In this document: in pieces, positions 25,951-33,324 of the stretch
How positions within the stretch are numbered: the stretch's first letter is position 1
Layout: each line of letters begins with the position of its first letter
Source of the DNA: Oscillospiraceae bacterium
GTDB lineage: Bacteria; Bacillota; Clostridia; Oscillospirales; Oscillospiraceae
NCBI GenBank assembly: GCA_015068495.1
Contig: SVKL01000001.1
Coordinates: 62,001-126,000 of the forward strand
Reading direction: 5' to 3'
DNA: 64,000 bases
Notes under the pieces: model-generated
What the model saw: the letters and a program-made list of their open reading frames with translations, nothing else
Told to the model about the DNA's origin: nothing
Database searches by the model: none
Position numbers and translations under genes: made by a program

Positions 25951-26205
25951 GTGAGCGAACCAATCCTTGTTGCGCTGATTACCGGAGGACTGTCCCTTGC
26001 AGGTGTAGTAGCCACCTGCATAGCCACGTCCAGACGGAGCGAAAAAAAGCAGGAGATTGCGCAGGCGGTTATGCGCACCGAACTGGCAGAGCTGACCAGA
26101 GAGGTCCGCGAACACAACGGGTTTGCCCGACGGATGCCCGTGGTGGAAGAACAGATTAAAATTATCAATCACAGATTGACTGACTTGGAAAGAGAGGTGT
26201 CCTAA
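25951..26205 (+). CDS. XhlA-like lysis-associated membrane protein
   Basis: 84 residues, GTG start after GGGGAGGTG. One N-terminal membrane segment (ILVALITGGLSLAGVVATCIA) followed by a charged helical, coiled-coil-like region (VVEEQIKIINHRLTDLE). Located between endolysin and holin, like XhlA-type accessory proteins. Orientation differs from classical XhlA, in which the membrane segment is C-terminal. Confidence 0.6.
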   Translation: MSEPILVALITGGLSLAGVVATCIATSRRSEKKQEIAQAVMRTELAELTREVREHNGFARRMPVVEEQIKIINHRLTDLEREVS

Positions 26206-26208
26206 GAA

Positions 26209-26403
26209 ATGAAAGAGTTTGCCCATAAGCTTGCAGAGCTTCTGAAGGTAAAAACGCTGGTCACCTTTGCAGTGGTTGCCGTGTTTGCGGTGCTGGCGCT
26301 GCAGGGGAAGATTCAGGCAGATAATGTTATGATCATTGTGTCTATGGTGGTGTCCTTCTATTTTGGCACCCAGCACGAAAAGTCCGAAAAAACCGGACAG
26401 TAG
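26209..26403 (+). CDS. Phage holin-like protein
   Basis: 64 residues with two hydrophobic segments (VTFAVVAVFAVLALQG and VMIIVSMVVSFYFG) and a charged C-terminus (HEKSEKTGQ), as in short Firmicutes holins. It ends the cassette and is followed by a strong terminator. It would permeabilise the membrane to release the amidase. Confidence 0.75.
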   Translation: MKEFAHKLAELLKVKTLVTFAVVAVFAVLALQGKIQADNVMIIVSMVVSFYFGTQHEKSEKTGQ

Positions 26404-26440
26404 AAAAAAGCCCCGACTCTCAGGAGTCGGGGCATATTTT
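26404..26440. terminator. Bidirectional terminator closing the phage cassette
   Basis: Perfect 10-bp stem GCCCCGACTC / GAGTCGGGGC with loop TCAG, A-rich on one side and T-rich on the other. It serves both the holin and the convergent Spo0A-like gene. Confidence 0.9.
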
Positions 26441-27135
26441 TATAGCTCCAGCATTTCCGCCAGATGGGAAATGAAAGCTTTGTTGGTGGGACAGGGGATT
26501 GCGCCGGTAGCGTCCGGCGGAAAGTATTTTGCCCAAACAGTGGCATCCTTGCGTTCCCACGCAGAGGCAATCGCTTTGCGGATAGAATGCTCCACCGTTC
26601 TCGCATCCGGCAGACCAAAGTGCTTTGCAATGGCAGGGTAGAGCTCCTTGGAAAGCCGCATATTGGGATTGCTCGCAAAGATTGGAATACCGACGCACAA
26701 TTGTTGATAGCCGTCTAAATGGGTGAGGAAATTCAGAATATGCAGGTGCACAACGGTTTGGGCAGAGAGATTCTCCTTGGTGGTAATGGTGGTGGCAATC
26801 ATATCCGTAAGACGTACCCGCAGGACGTTGACAGTGGGCATAATCATAATATACTGTATGCCTAAGTTTGCGGCAACCTGTTCAATATAGGGGTTTATGT
26901 AAGGGCTGATTGCCAAAATCACCTTTGGCTTGTGAGCACTTTCCTGCAAAACGGTCAGCCCGTCCTTAAAGGGGAGCATCAAATTGAGAATCAGCACATC
27001 TGGACGGAAATCCACAAGCATTTCCAAGGCGGTTTCTCCGTCGTGACACAGCTGCAGTTGGAATTCGTTGACAAAGATTTCTTTCAAGGCGTCGGTATAG
27101 GGCTCGGAGCTGTCTGCAATCAGTAATTTATACAT
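26440..27135 (-). CDS. Spo0A-like regulator with degenerate receiver domain
   Basis: 231 residues from the ATG preceded by GGAAAGGGGC; a longer in-frame form upstream lacks a ribosome site. The C-terminal half (about 125-231) matches the Spo0A DNA-binding domain: LNFLTHLDGYQ, LSKELYPAIAKHFG, RTVEHSIRKAIASAWER and CPTNKAFISHLAE. The N-terminal half is a receiver fold, but the phosphoacceptor position reads Asn51 (DVLILNLMLP, codon AAT) instead of Asp. The acidic pair is reduced to ADSSE, and the conserved Lys before Pro is Met99. Canonical phosphorylation therefore looks impossible. It may be a Spo0A paralogue controlled otherwise or constitutively active. Confidence 0.85.
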   Translation of the reverse strand: MYKLLIADSSEPYTDALKEIFVNEFQLQLCHDGETALEMLVDFRPDVLILNLMLPFKDGLTVLQESAHKPKVILAISPYINPYIEQVAANLGIQYIMIMPTVNVLRVRLTDMIATTITTKENLSAQTVVHLHILNFLTHLDGYQQLCVGIPIFASNPNMRLSKELYPAIAKHFGLPDARTVEHSIRKAIASAWERKDATVWAKYFPPDATGAIPCPTNKAFISHLAEMLEL

Positions 27136-27236
27136 ATCCTTGCCCCTTTCCTTAGTATGCCTATAGCATACCAAATTCGGGCCTTGATGGCAAGTAGCTT
27201 CGGCTTGCAATTTTTCGACATTTTTCGAGCATAAAA

Positions 27237-27278
27237 AGAGGGCGTGTGGAAGTTATCCTTCCACACGCCCGTTTTTTT
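27237..27278 (-). terminator. Terminator after metF
   Basis: 13-bp perfect stem GGGCGTGTGGAAG / CTTCCACACGCCC with a 5-nt loop and T-rich flank on the minus strand, just downstream of metF. Confidence 0.9.
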
Positions 27279-27282
27279 GTAA

Positions 27283-28248
27283 TCAGATAGACAAGCCAGC
27301 CTTGTCCAAAATGGTGGGAACGTTCTTCTCTGCGCCGATAGCCATAATATGTACGCCATCGCCCAAGCCCTGCGCCTTGATTTCTGCGATCATCTCGGCA
27401 GCCATCTCGATGCCCAGCTTTGCAGGCAGACCCTTAACGCCCTTTTCCTTACCCTCTGCAGCAGCAGCGGCAAGACGGTCGATCATATGCTGAGGCACAT
27501 CGATACCGGGAACGTTTTCGTTCATATATTTTGCCATACCGGCGGCCTTCAGAGGAATGATACCGGCCATAATGTGGGTCTTGATGCCGGCCTTGTCTAC
27601 AGCTTCCAGGAAGCGCTTATAGGTATCCAGATCGAAGATGCCCTGGGTCTGGATGTACTTTGCGCCTGCCTCTACCTTCTGACGCAGCTTGTTGATCTGC
27701 AGGAACAGAGGCTCGTAAACGGGAGTAACGGAAGCGCCCTTGTAGAAGGTGGGAGTGGCGGACTTGTCGGTGATTTCGCCGGTCTCTTTGTCAACTACGT
27801 TGCCGGACAGGGGGTTGCCGCCACAGTCCCGGCCGCTTTCTTCCATATTGGTCAGCATCTGCAGGATGCCAACGGAGTCCAAATCGTAAACAGGCTTGCT
27901 GTCGCGGCAGTCACCCACAACAGGGTGGTCGCCGGTGAGGGCCAGCATAGTGTCAATGCCAAAAGCGGCAGCGGACAGGGCATCGCCCATCAGCGCCATA
28001 CGGTTACGGTCACGGCCGGTCATCTGCAGAATGGGCTCTACGCCTGCCTGCTTCAGCTTGATGCACAGACCCAAACCGGTGGCCTTCAGGCTGGCAGACT
28101 GCATATCGGTAACGTTCACGCCGTGAACCTTGCCCTTCAACAGCTCGGCAGCTTCCATCTGCTCGGTGAAATCACAACCCTTAGGAGGGGCCATTTCTGC
28201 GGTAATACCAAACTTACCGGCTTCTAATGCTTCTTTTAACAAACTCAT
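27283..28248 (-). CDS. metF: Methylenetetrahydrofolate reductase (MetF)
   Basis: 321 residues. TIM-barrel MTHFR: GITAEMAPPKGCDF at the N-terminus, NVTDMQSA, MTGRDRNRMAL, LTGDHP, and the late GVHIMAIGAEKNVPTIL. It reduces 5,10-methylene-THF to 5-methyl-THF in the methyl branch of the Wood-Ljungdahl pathway or for methionine synthesis. It overlaps metV by 1 bp, the pairing typical of acetogens, where MetV and MetF form a complex with iron-sulfur clusters. No other Wood-Ljungdahl gene is in the window. Confidence 0.92.
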   Translation of the reverse strand: MSLLKEALEAGKFGITAEMAPPKGCDFTEQMEAAELLKGKVHGVNVTDMQSASLKATGLGLCIKLKQAGVEPILQMTGRDRNRMALMGDALSAAAFGIDTMLALTGDHPVVGDCRDSKPVYDLDSVGILQMLTNMEESGRDCGGNPLSGNVVDKETGEITDKSATPTFYKGASVTPVYEPLFLQINKLRQKVEAGAKYIQTQGIFDLDTYKRFLEAVDKAGIKTHIMAGIIPLKAAGMAKYMNENVPGIDVPQHMIDRLAAAAAEGKEKGVKGLPAKLGIEMAAEMIAEIKAQGLGDGVHIMAIGAEKNVPTILDKAGLSI

Positions 28249-28898
28249 TATTTCTTCCCCCTCAGGCTGATAGTTCTGGGATAAGCGAAATCGCCGTAAC
28301 CCTTGTCCTTGCGGCGTACACCCAGCTTATCCAGCTGGCCTGTTGCCTCCAGACGCTCGTAAATCTTGATCCACGCGCAGGGGTTCTCGGGGTTGACCTC
28401 GCACTTGCCGTTCTTCTGGCCGCCGCAGGGGCCGTTGACAAGGCTCTTGGCGCACTGGGTGATGGGACACACAGCGCCGGTCTGACCCAGCACACAGTCA
28501 CCGCAGAAGCGGCAGGACTCTTCCCAAACACCGAACTTAACGGCTTCGCCTAAGTACATTGTGTTGTTGGAAGGATACACGGGAATGGTGGGGGCGTTCT
28601 TAGCCACACACTGTACGCCGTCACCGCAGGACATACAGATGACGCAGTCGGGGTTTGCGGCATTGATGGGCTTCATCTTTGCCTTTACGCCCAGATTCAT
28701 ACAGCAGTAGTCAGCGATGGTGGTAGCAACTACCTTCTTGCCGGCAGCTTCTAAGATAGCAGCCAGTTCCTTAATCTGCGGCTCACCACCGGTTTGACAG
28801 GCGGTAGCGCAGCTGTTACAGCCAACGATAGCAACGGTCTTTGCGTCGCCAACCAGAGCCATAACCTCTTCAATGGGTTTTTTCTGAGTGATAATCAT
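28248..28898 (-). CDS. metV: MetV, iron-sulfur/zinc partner of methylene-THF reductase
   Basis: 216 residues. The ATG at 28898 is chosen because AAGGAG is 9 nt upstream; a TTG two codons earlier is too close. Cysteine-rich: GCNSCATACQTGG, DYCCMNLG, CMSCGDGVQC, CRFCGDCVLGQTGAVCPITQC and GPCGGQKNGKCEV. This is the MTHFR C-terminal/MetV family that binds clusters and passes electrons to MetF. It is the first gene of a two-gene operon with its own promoter. Confidence 0.9.
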   Translation of the reverse strand: MIITQKKPIEEVMALVGDAKTVAIVGCNSCATACQTGGEPQIKELAAILEAAGKKVVATTIADYCCMNLGVKAKMKPINAANPDCVICMSCGDGVQCVAKNAPTIPVYPSNNTMYLGEAVKFGVWEESCRFCGDCVLGQTGAVCPITQCAKSLVNGPCGGQKNGKCEVNPENPCAWIKIYERLEATGQLDKLGVRRKDKGYGDFAYPRTISLRGKK

Positions 28899-28979
28899 GT
28901 ACAACTTCTCCTTTATGTTCCGTAGCGGGTGATATAAAGAATTAACCTTTGACGGCAGAGCCGTCTCATATCACGTTAT

Positions 28980-29007
28980 ATTATAACGCATTTCTCTCAA
29001 AAATCAA
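28980..29007 (-). promoter_or_regulatory. Promoter of metVF
   Basis: On the minus strand TTGATT, 16 bp, TATAAT. The leader contains a small GACGGC/GCCGTC hairpin (28950-28964) and no recognised riboswitch. Confidence 0.75.
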
Positions 29008-29025
29008 CAGGAATTGTCAAAACAC

Positions 29026-30462
29026 TTATTCTTCTGTCCAAACATATTCCTTCGCCTTGGCGTAATGCTTCTTAAAAAGCTTTCTGCGGAACAGATAAAC
29101 CGTGTAGACAAGCCAAAGGGTGAAGAAAATTCCGCAGGCAATACAGGCATTCTGGAAGGAAGAGCCTGCAAATTTCAGCAAAAACAGCAGCGGCGCAATC
29201 ATCACCATTGCCGGGAAATTGGAGAGGATATACAGGCTGGACACAGGGGTCTTCAAACCCGGGTCAATCTCCTTCATCAGAATCATACCGTTGGAGGCGG
29301 TGCCGGTGAGGGTGCCGAAGCTCATCAGGAAGAATTCGTGCTCAAAGCCCTTGAAGCAGTGCTTTGCCACCCGTCGGATGTACACATAGGTAATCACCGT
29401 GCCCACAAGGCTGAGAATTACAATGGGCAGAATGTAATTTTTGATATCGTTGATTTCAATGGCTGCTACGCCTGCCACAATCATCAAATCAAAGGAGAAG
29501 CCGGAAATCCGGTCCATTTGATAGTTGTTGATGTAGCTTCTGTGCATCAGATTGCGTTTTTGCAGCAGCTTAACCACCGGCTTGATTGCCATAGCGGCAA
29601 GGGATGCCCACAGGAAATTGAAGCCCCAAGCGATGCTGTTGGTAAAGTTGGACAGCTTCCCCAGCAGACACATAAAGCCGAAGGCAATGGCGTAGGCCAG
29701 CGCCACAAAGCCCATTTGGATGGAGAATTTGTCCACAGATTCGTTGTCGGGAATCTCGTTGCCGCCGGGGTTGGTCAGGTCAACAAATTCCTTTTCATCC
29801 CGGGCCTCACGGAGTTGGATATGGCCACGCTTCTTGCCGATGTTGATATGTAACACACCGAAAACCGATGCCACCACAAAGCCGATGGAGGCTAAAGACA
29901 GGCCAAAGCTGCCGTTGCCGGCAAACTGGGCGGCAGGGGTGTTGGTGAAATTCACGTCCCAAGTTAAGGCATTTCCCGGACCCTGACCGAAGCCCAAGGG
30001 GAGAATCAAGCCGCAAACATAGGAAATGACGTTTTTGCCATATCGGGTCAGCAGGAAGAACACAATGGTAATGGCAAGACCGGTAAAGGCCTGCAGCATA
30101 TAGGTGCCGCCCTGCAAAGCGCCAAACTCCACAACCTGGCAGCGGTGGGTTTTGACAGTGCTTTTTTCCGTTTTTAAGGACATTGCCGCAAAGCCGATGG
30201 CAAGACAGTGATAGGTAATCACCTGCATCATCCGGTTATCCACCAGTGTGATGCCGCAATGCTTCGTGATAATATCCACAATCAGCAGCAGTGTGCCGCC
30301 AAGGAGCGCTGAGGGAATCAGACATTTCCGGAACAGGGGAATTGTTCTGCGGAGAATATTGCCCAGCATCAAAAACAGCAGCAGCAGTCCCAGCTGCACC
30401 AAAAACGACCAAACCGGGCCGTAGTTGGCCATCGTAAAATCCCAATTTAAGGTTGTATCCAT
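29026..30462 (-). CDS. gltS: Sodium/glutamate symporter family (GltS-like) protein
   Basis: 478 residues with about 10-12 hydrophobic segments, beginning VWSFLVQLGLLLLFLMLGN. Motifs GFGQGPGNAL and FGTLTGTASNGMILMKEIDP are the two re-entrant-loop regions of the ESS family. A cytoplasmic charged loop near residue 220-250 is longer than in E. coli GltS (401 aa). It begins 3 bp after larC and so is part of the lar operon; the transported compound may differ from glutamate. Confidence 0.82.
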   Translation of the reverse strand: MDTTLNWDFTMANYGPVWSFLVQLGLLLLFLMLGNILRRTIPLFRKCLIPSALLGGTLLLIVDIITKHCGITLVDNRMMQVITYHCLAIGFAAMSLKTEKSTVKTHRCQVVEFGALQGGTYMLQAFTGLAITIVFFLLTRYGKNVISYVCGLILPLGFGQGPGNALTWDVNFTNTPAAQFAGNGSFGLSLASIGFVVASVFGVLHINIGKKRGHIQLREARDEKEFVDLTNPGGNEIPDNESVDKFSIQMGFVALAYAIAFGFMCLLGKLSNFTNSIAWGFNFLWASLAAMAIKPVVKLLQKRNLMHRSYINNYQMDRISGFSFDLMIVAGVAAIEINDIKNYILPIVILSLVGTVITYVYIRRVAKHCFKGFEHEFFLMSFGTLTGTASNGMILMKEIDPGLKTPVSSLYILSNFPAMVMIAPLLFLLKFAGSSFQNACIACGIFFTLWLVYTVYLFRRKLFKKHYAKAKEYVWTEE

Positions 30463-30465
30463 TTC

Positions 30466-31623
30466 TTATTGCTCCTTGTCTGTAATATCTGCTAGAGACA
30501 CCCCGTTTTCCCGGGCAAGCCGGGCAAGATCCTCATATTCATATTTTTTTCGCTCTACGCCGTAGCCGGTGGCGATTTTCTGCCGGACAGGGCCATAAGG
30601 GGTCTGTACTGTTTCGGTTTTTCGGCTGAGAACATATCGGTGCAGCCGGTTCTCTCGTACACCCAAGGTGGTGGTGTGGCGGAAAATAAGTGGCACAATA
30701 GTATCTTTATCCTCCGGACGGCATAAAACGGTTAACATAATTCCGGGGCGGTTCTTTTTCATACCAATGGGGGTAGTGAAAACATCCAGCGCGCCGGCGT
30801 TCAGCAATTGCTCTGTAGCAAAACCGATGCCCTCACCGGTCATATCGTCCAAGTTGCAGCTCAGCTCCAAAATATCATCGCTTTCGCCGGCAGCTTCCCC
30901 CAGCATTGCCCGGACGCAGTTGGGGGCATCAAAATCCTTTTTGCCCATACCGTAGCCGATGGCTGTTACTGCTATCGGGGGCATATTGCCAAAATGGTTT
31001 ACATAATATTTCAGCAGTGCGCCGCCGGTAGGAGTGCAAAGCTCGCCTTTTATCTCGCCACCGTAAATGGGTATGCCCTGTAAAATGAGGGCCGTGGCGG
31101 GGGCGGGAACAGGCAGCAGTCCGTGGGCGCATTTTACCTGCCCGCTGCCAACGTGAACAGGGGAGGCGTACACCTGCATAGCCCCCAGTTTGTCCATTAA
31201 GTAGGCTGTGGCGGTGATGTCTGCGATGGCATCCATTGCGCCAACCTCGTGGAAGTGAATCTGTTCCACCGGCTCGCCGTGAACCTGACTTTCTGCCTTG
31301 GCGATGCTTTCATAAATATCCAGCACCTGCTTTTTTACGGTGTCGGAAGCCTGCAAATGCTCCACAATGTGGGCGATATCTGCCAACCGGGAGTGATGGT
31401 GATGGTGGTGTTCCCCTTCCTCTTCGCCGGCAATCAGCACCCGCAAACGGGTACCGGTGATACCACACTTTATGCTATCTTGCCGGATAAATTTCACGGA
31501 AGGAATCCCAAGGGCGTTCAGCTCCGCCAAAATTTCATCGCTGTTGGGAAACAGCTCCAGCAGAGCGGCGGTGAGCATATCGCCGGCGCAGCCCATAGCG
31601 CAGTCTAAGTAAAGAATTTTCAT
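30466..31623 (-). CDS. larC: LarC, nickel insertion protein for the pincer cofactor
   Basis: 385 residues. N-terminal LarC1 part (YLDCAMGCAGDMLTAAL; a natural run HHHHHH near residue 73; IHFHEVGAMDAIADI) and C-terminal LarC2 part (LSCNLDDMTGEGIGF; TTLGVRENRLHRYVL) are in one uninterrupted frame. In Lactiplantibacillus the two parts are joined by programmed frameshift, which is not needed here. It inserts Ni using CTP into the P2TMN-type precursor. Overlaps larB by 4 bp. Confidence 0.92.
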   Translation of the reverse strand: MKILYLDCAMGCAGDMLTAALLELFPNSDEILAELNALGIPSVKFIRQDSIKCGITGTRLRVLIAGEEEGEHHHHHHSRLADIAHIVEHLQASDTVKKQVLDIYESIAKAESQVHGEPVEQIHFHEVGAMDAIADITATAYLMDKLGAMQVYASPVHVGSGQVKCAHGLLPVPAPATALILQGIPIYGGEIKGELCTPTGGALLKYYVNHFGNMPPIAVTAIGYGMGKKDFDAPNCVRAMLGEAAGESDDILELSCNLDDMTGEGIGFATEQLLNAGALDVFTTPIGMKKNRPGIMLTVLCRPEDKDTIVPLIFRHTTTLGVRENRLHRYVLSRKTETVQTPYGPVRQKIATGYGVERKKYEYEDLARLARENGVSLADITDKEQ

Positions 31624-32375
31624 TGCGTTCCTCCCATATGGTTCAGCATACCCGCAAGGTAGCCGGCGCCAAAGCCGTTGTCGATATTCACAACGCTCAC
31701 GCCGCTGGCACAGGAGTTGAGCATTGACAGCAGGGCAGCAAGTCCGCCAAAGGCTGCGCCGTAGCCAACACTGGTAGGCACGGCAATCACGGGGCAGTCC
31801 ACAAGACCGCCTACCACGCTGGCAAGAGCGCCTTCCATACCGGCAACGGCAATCACAACGCTGGCGCCCATCAGTTCATCGGAGTGGTTTAGCAGCCGGT
31901 GCAGTCCCGCAACGCCTACGTCATACAGCCGCACCACGGGGTTGCCTAAAAATTCTGCGGTGAGAGCGGCTTCCTCTGCCACGGGAATGTCGCTGGTGCC
32001 GCCGGTGGCGACCACGATTTTTCCGATTCCGCCGGGCTTTGCCACTTCACCTGCAATCGCCAGCTTGGCGTTTTCGTAATAAGTAATGGGAACGTTCTCG
32101 TTGATGGCGTCTGCTTTTTCCTTGCTTAGCCGGGTGATGAGAACGTTTTTCTGTCCGTTTTGCTTCATCGTGTCCAAAATGCCGATGATTTGCGCAGCAG
32201 TTTTGCCCTCGCCGTAAATTACTTCGTTGGCGCCCTGCCGCACCTTCCGGTGCAAATCCACCTTGGCGTAGCCCAAATCGGCAAAGGGCTGCTTTTTTAA
32301 TTGCAGCAGCGCGTCGTCTACGCTGATATGGCCTGCCTGTACGGCCTGTAAAAGTTCACGAATATCGGTATTCAC
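31620..32375 (-). CDS. larB: LarB, pyridinium carboxylase/hydrolase
   Basis: 251 residues. C-terminal PurE-like fold with ATGGTSDIPVAEEA and VAGMEGALASVVGGLVDCPVIAVPTS. It carboxylates nicotinic acid adenine dinucleotide and releases AMP, the first step of nickel-pincer nucleotide synthesis. It overlaps larE and larC by 4 bp each (ATGA), so the three are translationally coupled. Confidence 0.92.
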   Translation of the reverse strand: MNTDIRELLQAVQAGHISVDDALLQLKKQPFADLGYAKVDLHRKVRQGANEVIYGEGKTAAQIIGILDTMKQNGQKNVLITRLSKEKADAINENVPITYYENAKLAIAGEVAKPGGIGKIVVATGGTSDIPVAEEAALTAEFLGNPVVRLYDVGVAGLHRLLNHSDELMGASVVIAVAGMEGALASVVGGLVDCPVIAVPTSVGYGAAFGGLAALLSMLNSCASGVSVVNIDNGFGAGYLAGMLNHMGGTQ

Positions 32376-33118
32376 TGTCGCACCTCCAAATCCAAAAGGA
32401 CGGTTGTGTAGTATTTTTTCAGTTCTGCCATAATAGCCTCTCTGTGCTGAAGCAGCAGCGGCAGCTGGGCTTCCCGCAGCTCCAGCTTTGCACCTCCGTC
32501 CAAATGACGGATACGAAAATCGGAAAATCCCAAAGATTGTAAGAAAGCTTCACTGTTTTCCGTCTTTTTAAGTAGTGTAGGGGTGATAGGCGTTCCCATA
32601 GGAATCCGGGTAGCCAGACAGGCATAGGCCGGCTTATCGTGGGTGAAGAGCCCCGCCTCTTTGGAGCACTTGCGGATGGTCTCCTTGGTCAGCCCACACT
32701 CCCGCAGGGGAGAGCATACACCCAGCTCCTGCAGAGCCTGCATACCGGATCTGTCGGCACAGCTATCACTGGCGTTGGTTCCGTCTATGACAAGAGAGAA
32801 TCCGTCTTTCTGGGCTTGCGCTTTGATGGCGGTGAAGATTTGCTTTTTGCAATAATAACACCGGTTTTTCGGATTGGAAACAACCGCCGGGTCAGACAGC
32901 ACGTCCAACGAAAGGGTGCGCATAGGTACATCCAGCTGGGCTGCAAGACGCCGGGCGTCATCGTATTCAAATTGGGGCTGGAAAGGGGTTTTGACATAAT
33001 AAGCGCATACCGCAGCGCCCTGCTTTTTTGCCATATACAGCAGGTATGCTGAGTCCACGCCGCCGGAAAAAGCCAAGGCAAGCTTGGGATGTTGTTGAAA
33101 AAATGCAGACAGCTCCAA
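32372..33118 (-). CDS. larE: LarE, ATP-dependent sulfur transferase
   Basis: 248 residues from a TTG start with a GAGGGGG site. PP-loop ATP pyrophosphatase motif AFSGGVDSAYLL, then NRCYYCKKQIF and PAYACLATRIP; the Cys in ACLATR corresponds to the sacrificial Cys176 of the Lactiplantibacillus enzyme. It adds sulfur to the LarB product. First gene of larE-larB-larC-gltS. No LarA racemase is encoded in the window, so the apoenzyme must lie elsewhere. Confidence 0.92.
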   Translation of the reverse strand: MELSAFFQQHPKLALAFSGGVDSAYLLYMAKKQGAAVCAYYVKTPFQPQFEYDDARRLAAQLDVPMRTLSLDVLSDPAVVSNPKNRCYYCKKQIFTAIKAQAQKDGFSLVIDGTNASDSCADRSGMQALQELGVCSPLRECGLTKETIRKCSKEAGLFTHDKPAYACLATRIPMGTPITPTLLKKTENSEAFLQSLGFSDFRIRHLDGGAKLELREAQLPLLLQHREAIMAELKKYYTTVLLDLEVRQ

Positions 33119-33235
33119 TGTTATCCCCCTCTCGTAAACACTTTTTTATCATATCACAACTTGAAAGAAAAGAAAAGTATTTTCCTTTTAAGTCAACCCA
33201 ACAAATGGCTGCATTTTGCGGCAGGTGGATATCGC

Positions 33236-33264
33236 TTGACTATTTTTTGTATCTATGATATGAT
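33236..33264 (+). promoter_or_regulatory. Promoter of the O-antigen ligase-like gene
   Basis: TTGACT, 17 bp, TATGAT, about 60 bp before the GTG start. Confidence 0.65.
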
Positions 33265-33324
33265 GCAGAAGTGAGAATCTCAATTGTTCGACTATTTTCG
33301 CAATCCCAAAGGGAGGTGTGAACC

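Larger units (their letters stand above)
11063..26403 (+). mobile_element. Prophage structural and lysis cassette without integrase
   Basis: Twenty co-directional genes in siphovirus order from terminase to holin, mostly overlapping or closely spaced. No integrase, excisionase, repressor or replication gene occurs inside or beside it. The flanks are host-type genes (SanA/YdcF-like and Spo0A-like), and no att direct repeats were found by eye. All frames are open, so it is either a recently trimmed prophage or a maintained particle-making cassette. Confidence 0.85.
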
